Notes: generated by a model not told the origin, from the sequence alone. Positions 26,401 through 39,464 are shown, counted from the stretch's first letter. The stretch is DNA of 64,000 nt from Sarcocystis neurona (GCA_000727475.1 KL647325.1:101594-165593); one strand, 5' to 3'. Numbers and translations: made by a program.

Positions 26401-29400
26401 CCTGCGTACCACGTGCCTGCTAACGACGCCGATGCTGCCGCTGCTGCGATCGGCGCTCCTACTGCTGCTGCAGGTGCGTCTGACGCTGGTACTGGTAATG
26501 CAGCTCCCCCCGTAAGGATCGCTGCTGCACCTCCCACCGGCGAATGCGCTGCTGCTGCTGCAGACAACGCGGAGGAGGAGGAGGAGGACGACGACGACGC
26601 TGCGGCTGCTGCTTCGGACGGAAGAGCGAGTGCTGCCTCGCGTGTTCGTGCAGCAGCCACGCCAGCAGCGGCCACGCCTGAATCCGCAGACGAGCCCACG
26701 GCGACTTCCACAGCTGCTGCTCGGGCTGCTGCTGCTGCAGCTGCAGTTGCTCGTGCTGTGGAGTGTATCGTAGGCAGGTAGCGCTCTGCATGCACGCGTT
26801 GCAGCAGTGCTGCGCGCTGCTCTGCTACAGTCGTTGCCGAGCGGGCACTGCCGTTGCTGCTGCTGCTGCTCAGTCTGGCGTCCCTGATGCCTCCATGAAC
26901 TGCAGAGAGGTGGGGATACAGCGGCGGCAGCGGCACCGAGTCACAGCCCACAGGAGCCGCAGGAAGAGGCAGTGCAGCACTGGTGAACGTGGCAGCAGCA
27001 GCAGCAGCGGGACGGCCAGCAACAGCAGCTGGAACACGCGCAGCACAAGCACGCGCAGCAGACCACACAGCAGATGCACTGCCTGCTGCTGTAGAGAAAC
27101 TCTTCGACACCCAAGACAGCGGCATATTCCGCAAATTATTCGGGTCCTCCGCCCTTCCCCTGCTTTCGCTAAGACGAAGAAACGAAGTTCGGCAGTAATG
27201 TTCGCCATCTGCTGGTGCTGGTTTTGCGCCGTCTGCTGTCAGTCCTTCTGTTGCTCTTCCTGCAGCTGTCCCTGTCTCTCCTGCTGCTGCCGCTTGTCCG
27301 GCTGCTGCTGCTGTTGCAGGTAAGGCTGCAGTAGCTGTCCCCCCGGCGGTGGCCCGTTGTACGACAACGGCCGCTCCTGCCGCTGCTCCAGCCGCTTCCG
27401 CCCGTGCAGCGACAGGAGCCTCACTAGAGGAGAACGACGAACTCTGCTGCTGCTGCGGAGTGCTACGAGCTGCAGCAGCACACCGAAGAGCCGCACCAGG
27501 AAGCAGCAGCGTCCCCAGCGGAGTGAACGGAGGGTGCAGTCGCGTTGGCTGCAGCAAGCGAGACGGCGGAGCCAATGAATGCGTCAGGAACACACGTCGT
27601 CGCTGCGCACGTTGCTGCCGATCCTGCTGCTGCCTCAGCTGTTGCTGTCTCAACTGCCGTTGCTTCTGCTCTTCCTGTCGCTGTCGGTGCGGCGGCGGCT
27701 TATGTTCCTCCGTCTGCTTCTGCTCATGGTGCAACAGCTGCTGCTGTTTCTGCGTCGGCTGCAGCTGCGACCCCTGCAGCGGCTGGTCTTCAGCAAAAAG
27801 AGTAGCTGCGCCACTGCAGTCGCGATCTTCTTCTGCAGCAGCGGAAGCAGAAGCAGCAGCAGCGGCAGCCGCATCAGAAGACGACGTCGCAGCTTTCACA
27901 GAGGCACGAGATCCATCTCCGGCGACCGCAGCCGCAGGCGCTACAACAACAGGAGCAGGAGCAGGACCCAAAGAAACTGCTGCAGCAGTGTCACACACAG
28001 CAGTGGAAGCACCTTCTACAGCAGCGGAAGAATCACCCGCGGGGGCGGCTTCCAGAGCAGCAGCAGCGGGAGCTGCAAAAGCAGCAGAGAAGTTGACGAA
28101 GTTGTTGAACCGAGGAGAGAAAGAGGAATGGAGAGACAGAGAGCGAACCTCTGGCCCTGCAGCAGCTGTGCCGCCTGGCAAAAACCGAGAGCACCCGGCG
28201 AGTGACGCGGCCGCTGCGGCCGGAGATCCAGCGGACGAGCTTCTGCTGCAGCTCGTGCTGTTGTCGCTGCTGCCGCCACTACTCTCACCAACACCGCCTG
28301 TGCTGCTGCCTTCGCTGTCCAACGTCGTGCTGTTATTGTTGCTGCCTGGCGCGCTGCTGTCACAGCTGCTACTGCTAGTGTCCGGCACGCTGCTGCTGGT
28401 GCCGCTGTCCGATCCGTTGCTGCTGCAGCTCTTCTCGTCGCCGCTCCCGGAAGTGCGGCTGCTTGCGCTGCTCTCCGGCCTGCTCCTGTCACTGTTGTTG
28501 CTACTTGTGGGGAGGCTCTGGACAGTCCGGCTGCTGCTGCAGTTATTCAGGTGCAGCATGGTGACGCTGTTGCATGCAGGAGACACAGCAGCCGCAGACC
28601 TGTGCGACGCATCAACAGAGCAGTCGAGCAACTGCAGCTGCAGTGCGGTACCAGTAGCAGCGGAAGGACGGCTTTGCGACAGTGACCCCACCCGGTCGCC
28701 ACAGGCAGCTTCTGCAGCGTGGAGAACCCCAGCTGCACTGCATGCGGCAGCAGGTGCAGCAGGTGCGCATGCGGACGAACACAGGAATCGAGCAGCTTTG
28801 CTGTCGAGCGGCTCCTCCAGCTGAAATTCAGAGGCGCAATCAGAGCTAGACCCAGCAGCTGATGCAGGCGCGGCAGTAGCGACGCGAGGGAAGCCAGCTG
28901 TGGCAGCACTAGCAGCAGCAACTACGGCACCACGTGCCACCGCCCGGACTGCAGATACACGCACACCGTCAACGTGGGCACCTGCTGGTGAAGAAGCAAA
29001 GCCTGCAGCAGCAACAGAAGCTGCCGCAGCAGAAGCTCCATGAGTATCAGCCGCTGCAGTTATAGGAGGAACTGCACCAGCAGACGGAACCCCACTCGCA
29101 GCACAGGCATCTGTCGCGGCAGCAACAGCTGCTGCAGCCCCAGCCGCTGGAGTTCCAGCCGCTGGAGCTTCAGCTGCTGGACTTCGAGCTGCTGGTTCCC
29201 CAGTAGCGGCCGCGGCAGCTGCTGGAGCAGCGCCGAGGGCCTGCGGCTGCGAGGGTGCGACTTCGTGCCCTCTGACCCCCGCGGCAGTGGCGAGCAAGAC
29301 GGCTGGCAGTGCAGCAGCTCTTCCTGCTGCTGCCGTTGCTACTTGAGCTGCTGGTGCCGCTCCAGCTGCTGCTGGGGCCGGAATCGCTGCTGCTGCCTTC

Positions 29401-31063
29401 GGCAGACTTACGTGCACTACGTTGGACAATCCCTGCGCTGCACACGGCTCCTCTGCCGCTGCTGCTGCTGCAGCAGCGCAGTGGTTCTGCAGTAGCTGCT
29501 CGTCCATCATCCGGTTGCCCAGGGCAGCAGCGACACGGGACGTGGGGCTCCTGCTGCTCGACGACGCAGCCGAAAACACGAATTTATCAAACAAAGGAAG
29601 ACAGGTGCAGCACGCATCATTTTTCTCCGCTGCAGCAACGACGCGCCAGTTGCTGCTCTCTGCTGCCTTCTCTTCCCCTGCCTTCTCTTCCGCTGCAGGC
29701 GGCGCGTCTTCTCTAGCGGCAGCACTCTCGCGTCTGCCTCCGTCTGACGACCGAGCATCCCACTCCCAAACTGCTGTGGTTCCTGCTGCTGACTCAGCTG
29801 CTGCTGCTGATCCGGCCTTCCCTGCCACTCCGGTTCCCGCTGCTTCAGCCGACGTTGCTTCTCGCCCTGCTGCTGCCGTCTTCTCTCCTACGCCTGCCGA
29901 ACCTACGGCTGCCTCTGCTGCTGCTGCTGTTCCTGCTGCGGGTCCTGCCGCTGTTCCTGCCGCCGGAGCCGCGGATGCGCGTGGCACGTCTGGAGAGGCA
30001 GACGTGAGCGGGAAGCCAGCAGCACACAGTGAGAGTCACACATGCAGCTGACCACTGTCCGAGCGAAGACTGCCGCTGCTTCTCGCTCGGAGTCGCTGGG
30101 TGCTGCTGGCTGCAGCAGCGGCAGGGCGTTGTGGCTGCTGTTTCGTAATACCCGAAATGACAGCGTGCTGCAGCCGCCCGCTCTGGTGCACATTATCGAA
30201 AGCCGGCGTCGATGGCTCCCTGGTGCGCTGCAGGTCATCCTTCCCCCTGCGGCTGCTGCTGCATGCAACGCTGCAGGGCTGCTGTGTTATGTCGCTCCTG
30301 CAGCTGGTACAACTGCTGCTGCTGCTTTCCCTGCTGCTGCTGCTTTCTCTGCTACTGTTGCTTCCTCTGCTACTGCTGCTTTCTCTGCTGTTGCTGCTCT
30401 GCGTCTAGTTACACCATGACCTGTCTCAGGCGCAATGCTGCTCTCCTGCTGCTCCGCAGGGAGGTCCACGTTGAAGAAGAATGCAGCAGCAGCAGCAGCC
30501 CGTCGTGTCACTACTACTGCTACAATGCATGCACTTGACAGCTGATACTGGGGTGGCTGCTGCCACTTCTTCTCTTCCTCCTCTTCCTTTTGATAATCCT
30601 GCTGCTACGTGTGGCTTTGCTGGGAATCCGGTCGCTGTTGCTGCCCGTCCTGTACCTGGTGCTGCTGCTGCTACAGGCGGTCCTCCAGCTCCTGTTGCTC
30701 CTTCGCGTTTGGCTGCCGCTACTGGGAGTCCTCCTCCGGCAGTCGGGGGCGACACTGTGGCTGCTGCTGATCCTGCTGCTGTCGCCGCATCCGTTGCTGT
30801 GGCGCCTCCTGCTGCTGCGGGTCCACAGCGCGCTGTGTGAAGCAGCGTGTACTCCTACGGCTGGCAGCGCAGTGGGAGTGCCGCTGCTGCTGGAGGAAGA
30901 AATGTAGCAGCACAACGCTTCAGTGCCGCTTGCGCTCCTGCAGGAGCAGCATCCTTCTCTGCAGTAGTACCTGCACTTCTCCTCAGTCTTTCCGCCGTCG
31001 ATGGCAGCAGCTGCTCGGGCAACTGCACCGGCCGCTAACTCTTTTTTGTCTGCACGAAGCAGC
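20444..31063 (-). CDS. Very large Ala/Ser-rich low-complexity protein, function unknown
   Basis: Exons read from right to left with matching phase: 31063-30971, one ending at 30656, 30519-30421, 29989-24395 (the 5.6 kb main exon), 23885-23476, 23109-22958, 22254-22152 and 21750 to near 21055. The last exon ends at the stop at 20444; the join to it is unresolved. The main exon starts at a strong acceptor (pyrimidine run then CCAG), so its first GTG is not the gene start. Non-repetitive islands: NDACCTCLPLFDKFVFSA; a basic helical segment around 26340-26190 (SAALNTLRQFEVSCAERRK to VVKKALVLRKKRG); and LREIVTQLLPFHAYYL at about 24450, continued by ERRQRLQNVAQRVRRFADW in the next exon. The LLPFH block weakly resembles the GLTSCR1/BICRA domain core of SWI/SNF subunits; this is a guess. 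The rest is poly-Ala, poly-Ser and Glu/Gln tracts. The gene may extend further 5' into 32-36 kb. Confidence 0.55.
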
Positions 31064-32320
31064 CTACAAGAAGGCGTGCGCGGCCGCTGCATCGGGGTCA
31101 GCTCGCAGCAGCAGATACTGCTGCAGCATGTCATCTCCTTCCCGCTGCACCCCCCGCAAGGCTGCTGCCTCTGACTCTCAACTGCCGGACTGCTGCTGCT
31201 TCTGGAGAAACCTCTGGCGCCTTTCCATTTGCTGCTGCTGCTGCATTCTCCTCTTCCGTTTTCTCCCTGTCGCACTCGCGGGTATCTACACCATGCAGCG
31301 CGAGAAACTGCATCTGCTGTTGCCCGCTGCCCAGCAGCTGCTGCAGCTCTTCACGCGCTGCCTGTCACTCTTATTCCTCTCGCTGCACACTCCTCCTCCA
31401 CAGCAGCAGCTGCTGCCCGTCCTGCGATAGCTTGCTTTTGCTGCTGTGGCGCTGGCCGCACTGTAGTGGTACTCGCGTGTTGCTGGTACTACTACTACGA
31501 TAGCTTGCTTTTGCTGCTGTGGCGCTGGCCGCACTGTAGTGGTACTCGCGTGTTGCTGGTACTACTACTACGATAGCTTGCTTTTGCTGCTGTGGCGCTG
31601 GCCGCACTGTAGTGGTACTCGCGTGTTGCTGGTACTACTACTACTACTATTGGTACTTCTCGGGTGCCCTAGTACGCTGCTGCTTCTAGGCAGTTGTCTG
31701 CTGCTCCTCCGCGTCTGCTGGTGCCACTGCTCTGGCACAACCCTCGTCACCGCCGCACAACTGCTGCTCACAAACGGAGCGCTGGGTGAAAAACAAGCAG
31801 CAGACGAACAGCAGCACCCGCAGGCGCACCGCGCTGCCAGAAGCGGCGATGGTGCCTTCTGCAAGGGAGTCCTGCTGCAGCACCTGCAGCAGCGAAGGGA
31901 ACAAAACGCGACGACAGGCGTAATACTCGTACACGACTGCCGCGCAAGGAGGAGAAGTGGACGCATATGCATGCACACAACGTCGAGGAAGTGTCTACAT
32001 ATGAACGCCGGTAGTCGGGCGTAAACGGACAAGCACCTATACAACAGACAGCGAAGAGCGGAAGTGATTCGTTATTATAAAGACGTTGCAATATAAGTAA
32101 GGCGCTCCGTCTGTCTCAACACGACAGTGGGGGGAGAGGCGCGGAGTCCTCCTGAGAATAGGCGTTGAAACGGGGAAAAACTGAACCCCCTCTCTTCATC
32201 GACCCCGCCCGGGGTGTACGTACACCGCAGGTCCGTGCGTATTATGAGGACGCGGACGCACGCGCACGCGCATGCACACGTTCACACCCCGTCTACAGAA
32301 GAAAAAGGCTTTCTCCACGA
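31064..32320. other. Region between - strand exon clusters
   Basis: This probably holds further small - strand exons or introns of the same locus. One frame at about 31300-31190 reads REKTEEENAAAAANGKAPEV, and another at about 31900-31686 includes LLQVLQQDSLAEGTIAASG. No junctions could be proved. It also contains the 73-bp triplicate. The end (32040-32230) is non-repetitive and carries one GGTGTACGTACACC palindrome at 32213-32226. Confidence 0.3.
31426..31645 (+). repeat. 73-bp tandem triplication
   Basis: Three almost identical copies start at 31426, 31499 and 31572, each beginning GATAGCTTGCTTTTGCTGCT and ending in a TAC run. The period of 73 is not divisible by three, so any frame crossing it shifts from copy to copy. 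The near identity suggests recent duplication, or an assembly artefact. Confidence 0.9.
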
Positions 32321-35300
32321 TCACCGCAGAAGCCAAAAGAAATTTACGAAACTTCCACCTTGGACCAGAAATTCCCCGGGCGGGGGTCCGGCACACCCGG
32401 GGACGATCGGGAGCTGCTGCTGCAGATAGCAGGAATCTCCTTTAATAACGCTGCGCGCCTTGTGAGAAGGAAGCGAAGAACACGGCAGGAGCGCTGCGGT
32501 TCGAAGCAGAAGCCGGCGCAGCGGCTGCTGGTGCTCTTTCTGGAGCGGCTCACAGCCGTAGCCCTTGCGTCTGCAGCAAACGAAACGCTGGTGGCTGCAC
32601 ACAGTTGCCCAAGGGCTGTGCAGAAAAGCACCTGACGCAGCAGCAGCGGACGCAGCAGCAGCGCGAGCAGCGCTCCCCAGAACAACACATATACCGCTGC
32701 TGCGCAGCACAGGAAGAAGCACTACACGGCGACAACGTCGATCTCTCAGTACACAAACTTTACGTTGCTGCAGCAGCAGCTGCGTCAGATCTCCAGCAGC
32801 TGGCAAGGAGACTCAGGCTGTCCTACATATACATATAGGGAGAGATGCATGTGTGCAGATTTCTGCATACGTGGGGCTACCAACGTATAGACAGCTGTGT
32901 ATAAACGCGCGGCTACCCTGTATCTTGCGCATTTCCTTTGACGAAGCTGCTTATCACCGCAGGCGACGCAGCGCCGGCTCGTGCTGCTGCGTCTACTGTA
33001 CGAGGTCAGAAGAGGATGTGACTGCGGCTGCGGCGTCTCCTGTTGCACCGCTTCGTTGAAAACCACTACTTTGTTCTGCTTCAAAGACACTGATGCTGCT
33101 ACTGCGTTTGTTCCTGATGCGGAAGCTAACCTGGCGCGGAAGTTGCCGTTCATCCGCAGAGACAGACTGCTGTCGCTCATGCAGCTGCCCTGCTGCTGAC
33201 GGCTACTGGTGTTGTTTAGCGGACGCCACGCTAACTGCATTCGCAGTTCCTTCTGCAGCCGCTAAACAGGCGTGCCTCTGCAGTTGCCTGCGTCATGCAG
33301 CTTTCAAAAGAACCGTGGACGCACTGCTGCTGACGCAGTGACACGGCCACAGCAGCAGCTGCTGCAGCAGGTTCGCTGCCTGCTGCGGTGCCCCCGTCTG
33401 CTGCAGTACGATACGGTGGCTCCGAATCAAGTGAGAGTAGCCCTGGCTGCAGGATACAGAAAAGCACGAAGACGCACGGCGACTCCACAGCAGCACTGTC
33501 AGCAACGTTCATACCCCGTTGATCAAGTTAATACCGGCGGCAGAGAGGCCCTTCACGCGCAGCAGCAGCCGGCCCCGTGAGAAGGGGGGACAGACGGAGA
33601 CAGGGAAACTGGGAAATAGCGCCTCGCAGAAACGGCGGTGAATGAAGCCCGTGTAGAGGAATTATCAAAAACCTGTGGCTTCCACCAACAAAATTTCCCG
33701 AGCCCTGCAGAACCCGCCACTAATGCTGTAGTGTTGCTGTTTCTGCGCTGCCGTGACAGGGAAGCTAGAGATTTGCTGGGTGCCTTCGGTCTGCTTCGCC
33801 ACTGGATGCACGTGAAATTTTTGCTGCGTGGCTGCTACTTCTGCTTCCGGACTTTCATATTGTTTCCTTGCAGCGGTTGTTCACAGAACTGCAGCTGCTG
33901 CTACGTGTGCTGTGTCGCCAGGTGCTGCTGCTGCTGTGTCGCTGTTGCTCCTCTCCTCCTGTGTTGCCCCTTTTCCTCCTCGTGTTGCTACGACACAGCT
34001 GCTGCTTCTGCTCGTACACCCTGCTGACGAGCTGCCGCCGCTGCTGCTGCTGTCGCTGAATGTTCTGTCTGCTCCACTCAGCAGCAGCGGTCACACGAGC
34101 AGTGACTGGTTAAGGCAGCGGCAGCTGCCGCTGAAAAAAAAAGGCGGCGCAGCAGCGGAAGCTGCAAAAAAAGGGGGGGAGTGGGACAGGGGGACGGAGC
34201 AGCTACGACTGCACCACCACACAACGAGCTGCTGGAAACGCGAAGACAAGGAGGAGGGAGGAGTTCAAAGGCAGCTCCAGACGCGCAGCTGAAAACAGCC
34301 GCTCTGTCATTCACACCAACCAGAAAAGCAAACGGCTTCGATCGAAGTAGGTAGGTATACTGCAGCGACACAACAGCAACGCGAACACCCGCAACCCAGC
34401 AGTCATAGCGGCAGCAGCAACAGCGCCACCGCCGCAGCAGCAGCATCAGCCTGTGTCCAACTGCAGCGGCAGCGGCAGCTGCAGCGACAACGGAGTAGCA
34501 GCGGAAGCCACGCTGCGCGCGGCAGCAGCTGCATCGCCAGGGGGAGGCCGCACAGCCCAGCAGGAGCCGCAGTGACACGGGAAGGTGGCAAGCTGTAGAA
34601 TCTATGCGAAGCACCGCTGTCACTACCTACCCAAGTAGCTACTGATGTAGTGCAGCAAGTGCAGCCGCTACTACAGTGCAGCGTTGGGGGCGACACTCTG
34701 TTGCAGCAGCAGCGGCCCGTCAACTGCGTGAAGACCGAAAATGCAGTACGTGCCCAGCAAGAGGGGAGGTGGCGTGGAAGTGCAGTGGCAGTAGTAGGTT
34801 ACCAGTGGCTGACAGGCTGCAGCAACACTGAGGGGAAACAACACGGCAGCAGCGCGGTAGCCGCAGCAAGCAAGCATGCTACTACATCAACCGCACAGCA
34901 GTTGGTTGCAAGTGGGACGCATACAAGCGAAGCAGCAGCAATGTATTAACAAAGCACTTTCTGAGTACCACCGACGGGAGGCTGCTGCCCGGTGGGATCA
35001 TCCGTGGTGACTCATCACCACTAACTCACCACCGTAGTGGTATATGTCGTGCTCTCGGCAGTAACCACCCATCCTACTCCAGCAGCAACCAGACGAGTAC
35101 TAATAGCAGCATCGGGTGCAGGCGTTGGAATGAGCAAGGTGACAGCACTGAGAGCCGCAAGTGCCTTTTTTTTTTATAGGGGAGCTCGTCTGGCGGTTAC
35201 TGACGCAGATACTACACACGAGCAGCACGATCAGCAGCACGCTTCAAGAGGCTCCTACGTGGGGCCCGGTACCGCTCTAGAATACTGCGACTACTGTTGC

Positions 35301-35796
35301 TGCTGTAGTGGCTTCTTTGCTGGTGTCCGTTGCTGCAGTGAATTCTGCACCTCCGGAGCTGCATGTGTGGCTCGCATTAGTTCCTCGTTTTCCATCAAAC
35401 GCCGTAAAGGGGCGGAGGCAGAGGGCGGACATGTGCGTGCAAGGGAGCGGATCTGTTGCTGGTTGCTCAATGCGGCGACAAAAACAGGAGCCGCCAAGTG
35501 CCTCGGTAGCAGTAGAGGGAATGCGAAAGCGCGGTTCAGAAAGCCCTACGAGCAGTTGTGGGGTGCACCCTTTGCAGAGGACAGCGCGGCAGTCGCACTG
35601 AATCTGACATCTTCAGCACGCCAAGGCGCACGTTTTTCAGATTCGTAGGCGGGAAAGGGTTTGCCCGCGTGGAGGACGGCAGGGACAGGCCAGCAACGAC
35701 GGCTCGACACAACGGGCATTAGCAAGCATACTGCTTGCCGTTGCATACCGATGGCCCGCAGAGCATCAGCAGCAGCTCGATCTTGGCAGCAGGCAC
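32321..35796 (-). CDS. Candidate 5' exons of the large - strand gene, or a separate gene
   Basis: A series of - strand exons with protein-like composition. 35796-35550 (QDRAAADALRAIGMQRQAV to FSATAALSSAKGAPHNCS) joins 35501-35351 (APVFVAALSNQQQIRSLAR) in phase over a 48-bp intron. A further exon starts after a strong acceptor at 33451 (PGLLSLDSEPPYRTAADGG). One covers about 33190-32917 (MSDSSLSLRMNGNFRARL to VACGDKQLRQRKCARYR) and joins, in phase 0, an exon starting at 32767 (QRKVCVLRDRRCRRVVLL). No domain is recognised. The chain is interrupted between 35351 and 33451, where + frames are also open (34650-34949 and about 33640-33900). Either this is the 5' part of the gene ending at 20444 or an independent gene on the same strand. 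Confidence 0.33.
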
Positions 35797-38700
35797 CTAG
35801 TGTTAAGGTGCGGCGAGATGAGAGTAGCAGCGGTGGTAAACAGCAAGAGGGGACTGTCACGCTGGTTGATTCTGTCTATCATAAATCCAATTTTTCTTCA
35901 CCACCGCGTCAGCAGCGCCTCCGTGGCGGCAGTGTTGCCGAGGTCAAGTCTTCGACCAGAAGTGGATATACGTTCATGCGCACTCCTGTTCTGTAGCTAT
36001 ACACGGCATATTTTCCATGCATACGTGTTGTTCGCGACCGTTAGCAGCAGCCGCAGCAGCACATCAATGCCAGCAGCGATGTGGCTGCAGCGAAAGTCAC
36101 GAATAAGCCGGAGAGGGGAAGCAGGGAGCTTCCACTGCAGTAGTTGTCACGTGTGTTGTGCCATTCGTGCACCTCGTAGCGCGCACGCTCTTACGGCCTC
36201 TCGAAGTGTGGAGGAAGTTACGAAAGTGCTGAAGACGCAAAGTAGAACTGCTGCAGGCATTCAGCTCGAAACCGCATTAGCGGAGGGAGACGGCAGCGTT
36301 GGGATTTACACGCGAATACGAGTGGACACCTACAGAATACCCAGGCGTCCGTCTACAAAGTATCGCGGAGAGTGAGTACACTGTAGGCACAACAACAAAT
36401 GAACTGAAAGAAATGTAGCAACGAGGAAGCAGAGCAGCTGGCTCACATGATTCAGAGGAATGGAACGGCAGACAGGACGGGATGTACCTGAGGTAAGTAC
36501 TCGGGTGCAGTCGTCAGCGAAGACGATCGCCAACGCGGAGCTACCGATGTTGAAGCGTTATACGCCAAAGTAAATGGGGGAATCAAGAACTGAAAGGTAA
36601 CTCGAGATGAATGCGGCGGTGCAAAAAGGGCTCGAGGGCGCAGAGAAAAAGAGAGAATAAGACGTCGTATAGGGGTGGGCGCTTTGCAGGGGGACGTAAA
36701 AGTACAACACGTAAGACGGTGAACAGCAGGCGCGAGAGACCACGAAGAACAAGTATGTCTGTCGAGCGTACGGCAATGAAGAGAGTTATCTATGCCGACA
36801 CAGAGAAGCATGCGGACCCGTGTGGAACGTGTGAGGAAGTGGTAGGGAAGTTTTACCAGGCTCACAGGCAGAAGCACGTGCAGTTCCGACACTTGCACAA
36901 ATGTGAGCGCGTCGTAAATTACCTTCGTCGACGCTTACTGTCTTCAAGGTTCACTTTACCACATAGTGCTATAGCGAGTGCTTATGCTACTTCTAGTCCA
37001 AGAAGTGCGTTATCAGCAGTCATGACCACCCGACTCCACCGCGCTGTACGGGGTTTGATGTAGTGTTAGCATTGCCAGCCTGCCGGATTCAAAGAACTGC
37101 ATTGTCAACCCCGTAAAGGTGATTCATACGCACCAGCAATTACCGTTTTACACTATGTAGCACGGCGTTCATGTGAAAGAAGCATCTCTAGAACTCATGT
37201 TTCGGTGGAGGGATTCATCGTTATACCTCTAGTCGCTACACCCAGCGTTCAACATAGTAGGGCGCCAGTGTTAACAAGAGGAGCATTTCTTAGCATCCGG
37301 CACGCTGGCAGTGCTAACACTACTAAAAGGTACTCTGCAGAACGTGTAAATTGTCGTAGTGGGCACCGTAACCAGCCTCATCAGCACGGGGTTGCAGCAG
37401 TCATTAGCGTAGCTATAATGTCCTCAGCGCGTGTTGCTGTGTGCCACTTGTACACGCGGCGTAACTGTAAGCTCCCTAAATGCAAGAATTCTTTCGCACT
37501 TTACCCCCACCTATTTCCGGTAACCCCCGTAACTTAAGCGTCGTTGAAAAAAGCTTCGTTTCAGTTACCAACAATGCCCGCGCAGCCGCCAACTCTCCTG
37601 CCACAACTACCACTAGTACTACAGGATGAAGTCAACACGATTGCTGATATTCGCAGTGAGGACGTTACAAGTGTGACCGTTCATAAAAGTAGTAGCGGCA
37701 GGACTGCTGGTAGTAAACCTAGTATTACTAGTAGATCTAGTGCTGGTGGTGTACGCATTACTACTGATGTTCAAAGCGTTCTACAACAGTGATTTCGTAC
37801 TCCTTCAGCTTTGGTTGCCCCGTAACCACACCGTTATAGCTCGTACTGCCGGACACATCCGCATGAATATTCCACTTCATAGGACGCACATTCTCAGGGT
37901 TAACCTGTGTTATATTATTTCGCTGCAACTAAAGCGGAGTGTGGAGCTCACACGCAACAGCTGCATCACGGGTTACGCAGCAATTACGTGAGAGACGCAC
38001 GTATTAGCAGTTTACGTCAAACTGTAGTGTCAAGCGTTAGCCGCGAGCATTCACTGTAATTGTGTGCACTACAGTACACTGAATGCTCCAAACCTTGGTG
38101 TACACTGGCATCCACCTACACCACCACAGGTCCCATCACCTTAAAACCACTGCAAAATCACGCTGAAAAAGCATACGTGCTCGCCTGCATCTCTGCACTC
38201 CAGTGTACGAGTGCAGTGCGTACTACTGAATGTTCTAGTGCGAAGGCGTGTACGAGCCCCCCTAAGGGGCCCGTCGGACATCAAGACCCACTTGGTGCGT
38301 CCTGCGTTCAGCAGGTTGCATTCACAGGATCCAGTCCCACGGATGCACACATGCCGTGGCGAGCATGTGTGCGCTTGTGCGTGTGTACAAGCACCACGTC
38401 CTGAAGGCATTCCATACCCCTGCGTGTCGAAGATATTTCGAGCGGTAGCGCATGCCCCACCCCCAGAATATGCTTTATCTGCCTGAATGGGGAAGAATGA
38501 GATCTCACTTGCTGTACAAGGTAGTGTGCCAGCCCATGTTTCATACGCATCCCAAATACAATAGGCATACCTACATGTGTGCACTGAAGCGCGTCACTAC
38601 AGGGCAGCCATTACTTTTAAGAGCACACACAGTATGCGTAGGCCAAAAGGCATACGTAGTACGCAGATATATCCATGTCTAGTAATGCGCAATTTCGCCA

Positions 38701-39364
38701 GTTCTGCCGGATGTAACTCAGCTCGCAGAGGCCGTCTCTCCATGGGAAGCAGCATGTATACGACACCAAACGTTTGTTGCTAGTGCAGGAAGATGATTAC
38801 ATGTATTCTTGTGGGTGGTGAGATAACGTCGTGGACAGCGACACAGAATTTGTGCAGCCGACTCCATCAGTATGGTGCCTTCAATTCTCATGGATATCCT
38901 TCCACTGTACTGCAGCTCGAGAAGCAGTTCACCAGCCTGGTGAACACGGAAAATTTGAATGGATAAGGCGTCCCATCTGAAAGGTGATTTCTCCTTTGCA
39001 TGGTATAGCTCTGCAGTTGGCCGAACGTCTGGGCATTCGTATTTTGCCTTCGGCATTGCGTCTCTCACATGGATACCCGTCACGTATCCTCGTTGCATTA
39101 CTTGAGTGCGCAGTTGTGTGCATGTGTATCCTGAGTGGGTAAATCTCTAACGAGAAGAGAGATAAGCTTCCTCATTTCACTTTGTAGAGAGAGTAGGGCG
39201 TCCTTGTACCTGTCTTCATGCAAGTGAAACGCAGCGGTATGGTTTTGTCTTTTGGCTTCCACGTCTGGGGATAGAAAACACGCGCGTGTCGATCCCCCGT
39301 CAAAGAAATACTGGTAGCTACACGTTGATTCCCTCCTGCAAAGTCACCTTTGGGTAGTCTGTTA
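35797..39364. other. Repeat-poor segment without a clear gene
   Basis: About 3.5 kb with almost none of the CAG/CTG or TATA repeats that fill the rest of the window and with more even base composition. Short open frames exist on both strands, for example + 37574-37792 (MPAQPPTLLPQLPLVLQDE), + 36755-37063 (with ADPCGTCEEVVGKFYQ) and - 39098-38718. None has a recognised domain, consistent start context or splice chain. I saw no terminal repeats, reverse transcriptase or integrase motifs. The block resembles the feature-poor segments described for Eimeria chromosomes. Confidence 0.5.
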
Positions 39365-39369
39365 GCCGA

Positions 39370-39426
<57 letters not shown>

Positions 39427-39437
39427 GGGTCTCGGCA
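39365..39437 (+). tRNA. tRNA-Phe: tRNA-Phe (anticodon GAA)
   Basis: A 73-nt gene folding into a standard cloverleaf. The acceptor stem pairs GCCGAGA with TCTCGGC, with discriminator A. The D arm is GCTC-loop-GAGC. The anticodon stem is TCAGA/TCTGA with loop CTGAAGA and anticodon GAA at 39398-39400. The T arm is CCTGG/CCGGG around TTCGATC. There is no intron, and CCA is not encoded. The internal polymerase III promoters are visible: an A box around TAGCTCAGTTGG and a B box GGTTCGATCCC at 39416-39426. A clear T-run terminator is not seen directly after the gene; the first TTTT is near 39530. The gene stands alone, at the junction between the repeat-poor block and the next - strand gene. Confidence 0.97.
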
Positions 39438-39464
39438 AAACCGCCGCCGCCGCCTTACGCGGCG

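Noticed and set aside
36000..39360. Degenerate retrotransposon in the repeat-poor block
   Set aside because: The different composition suggested an insertion, but no terminal repeats, target duplications or reverse transcriptase/integrase motifs could be found.
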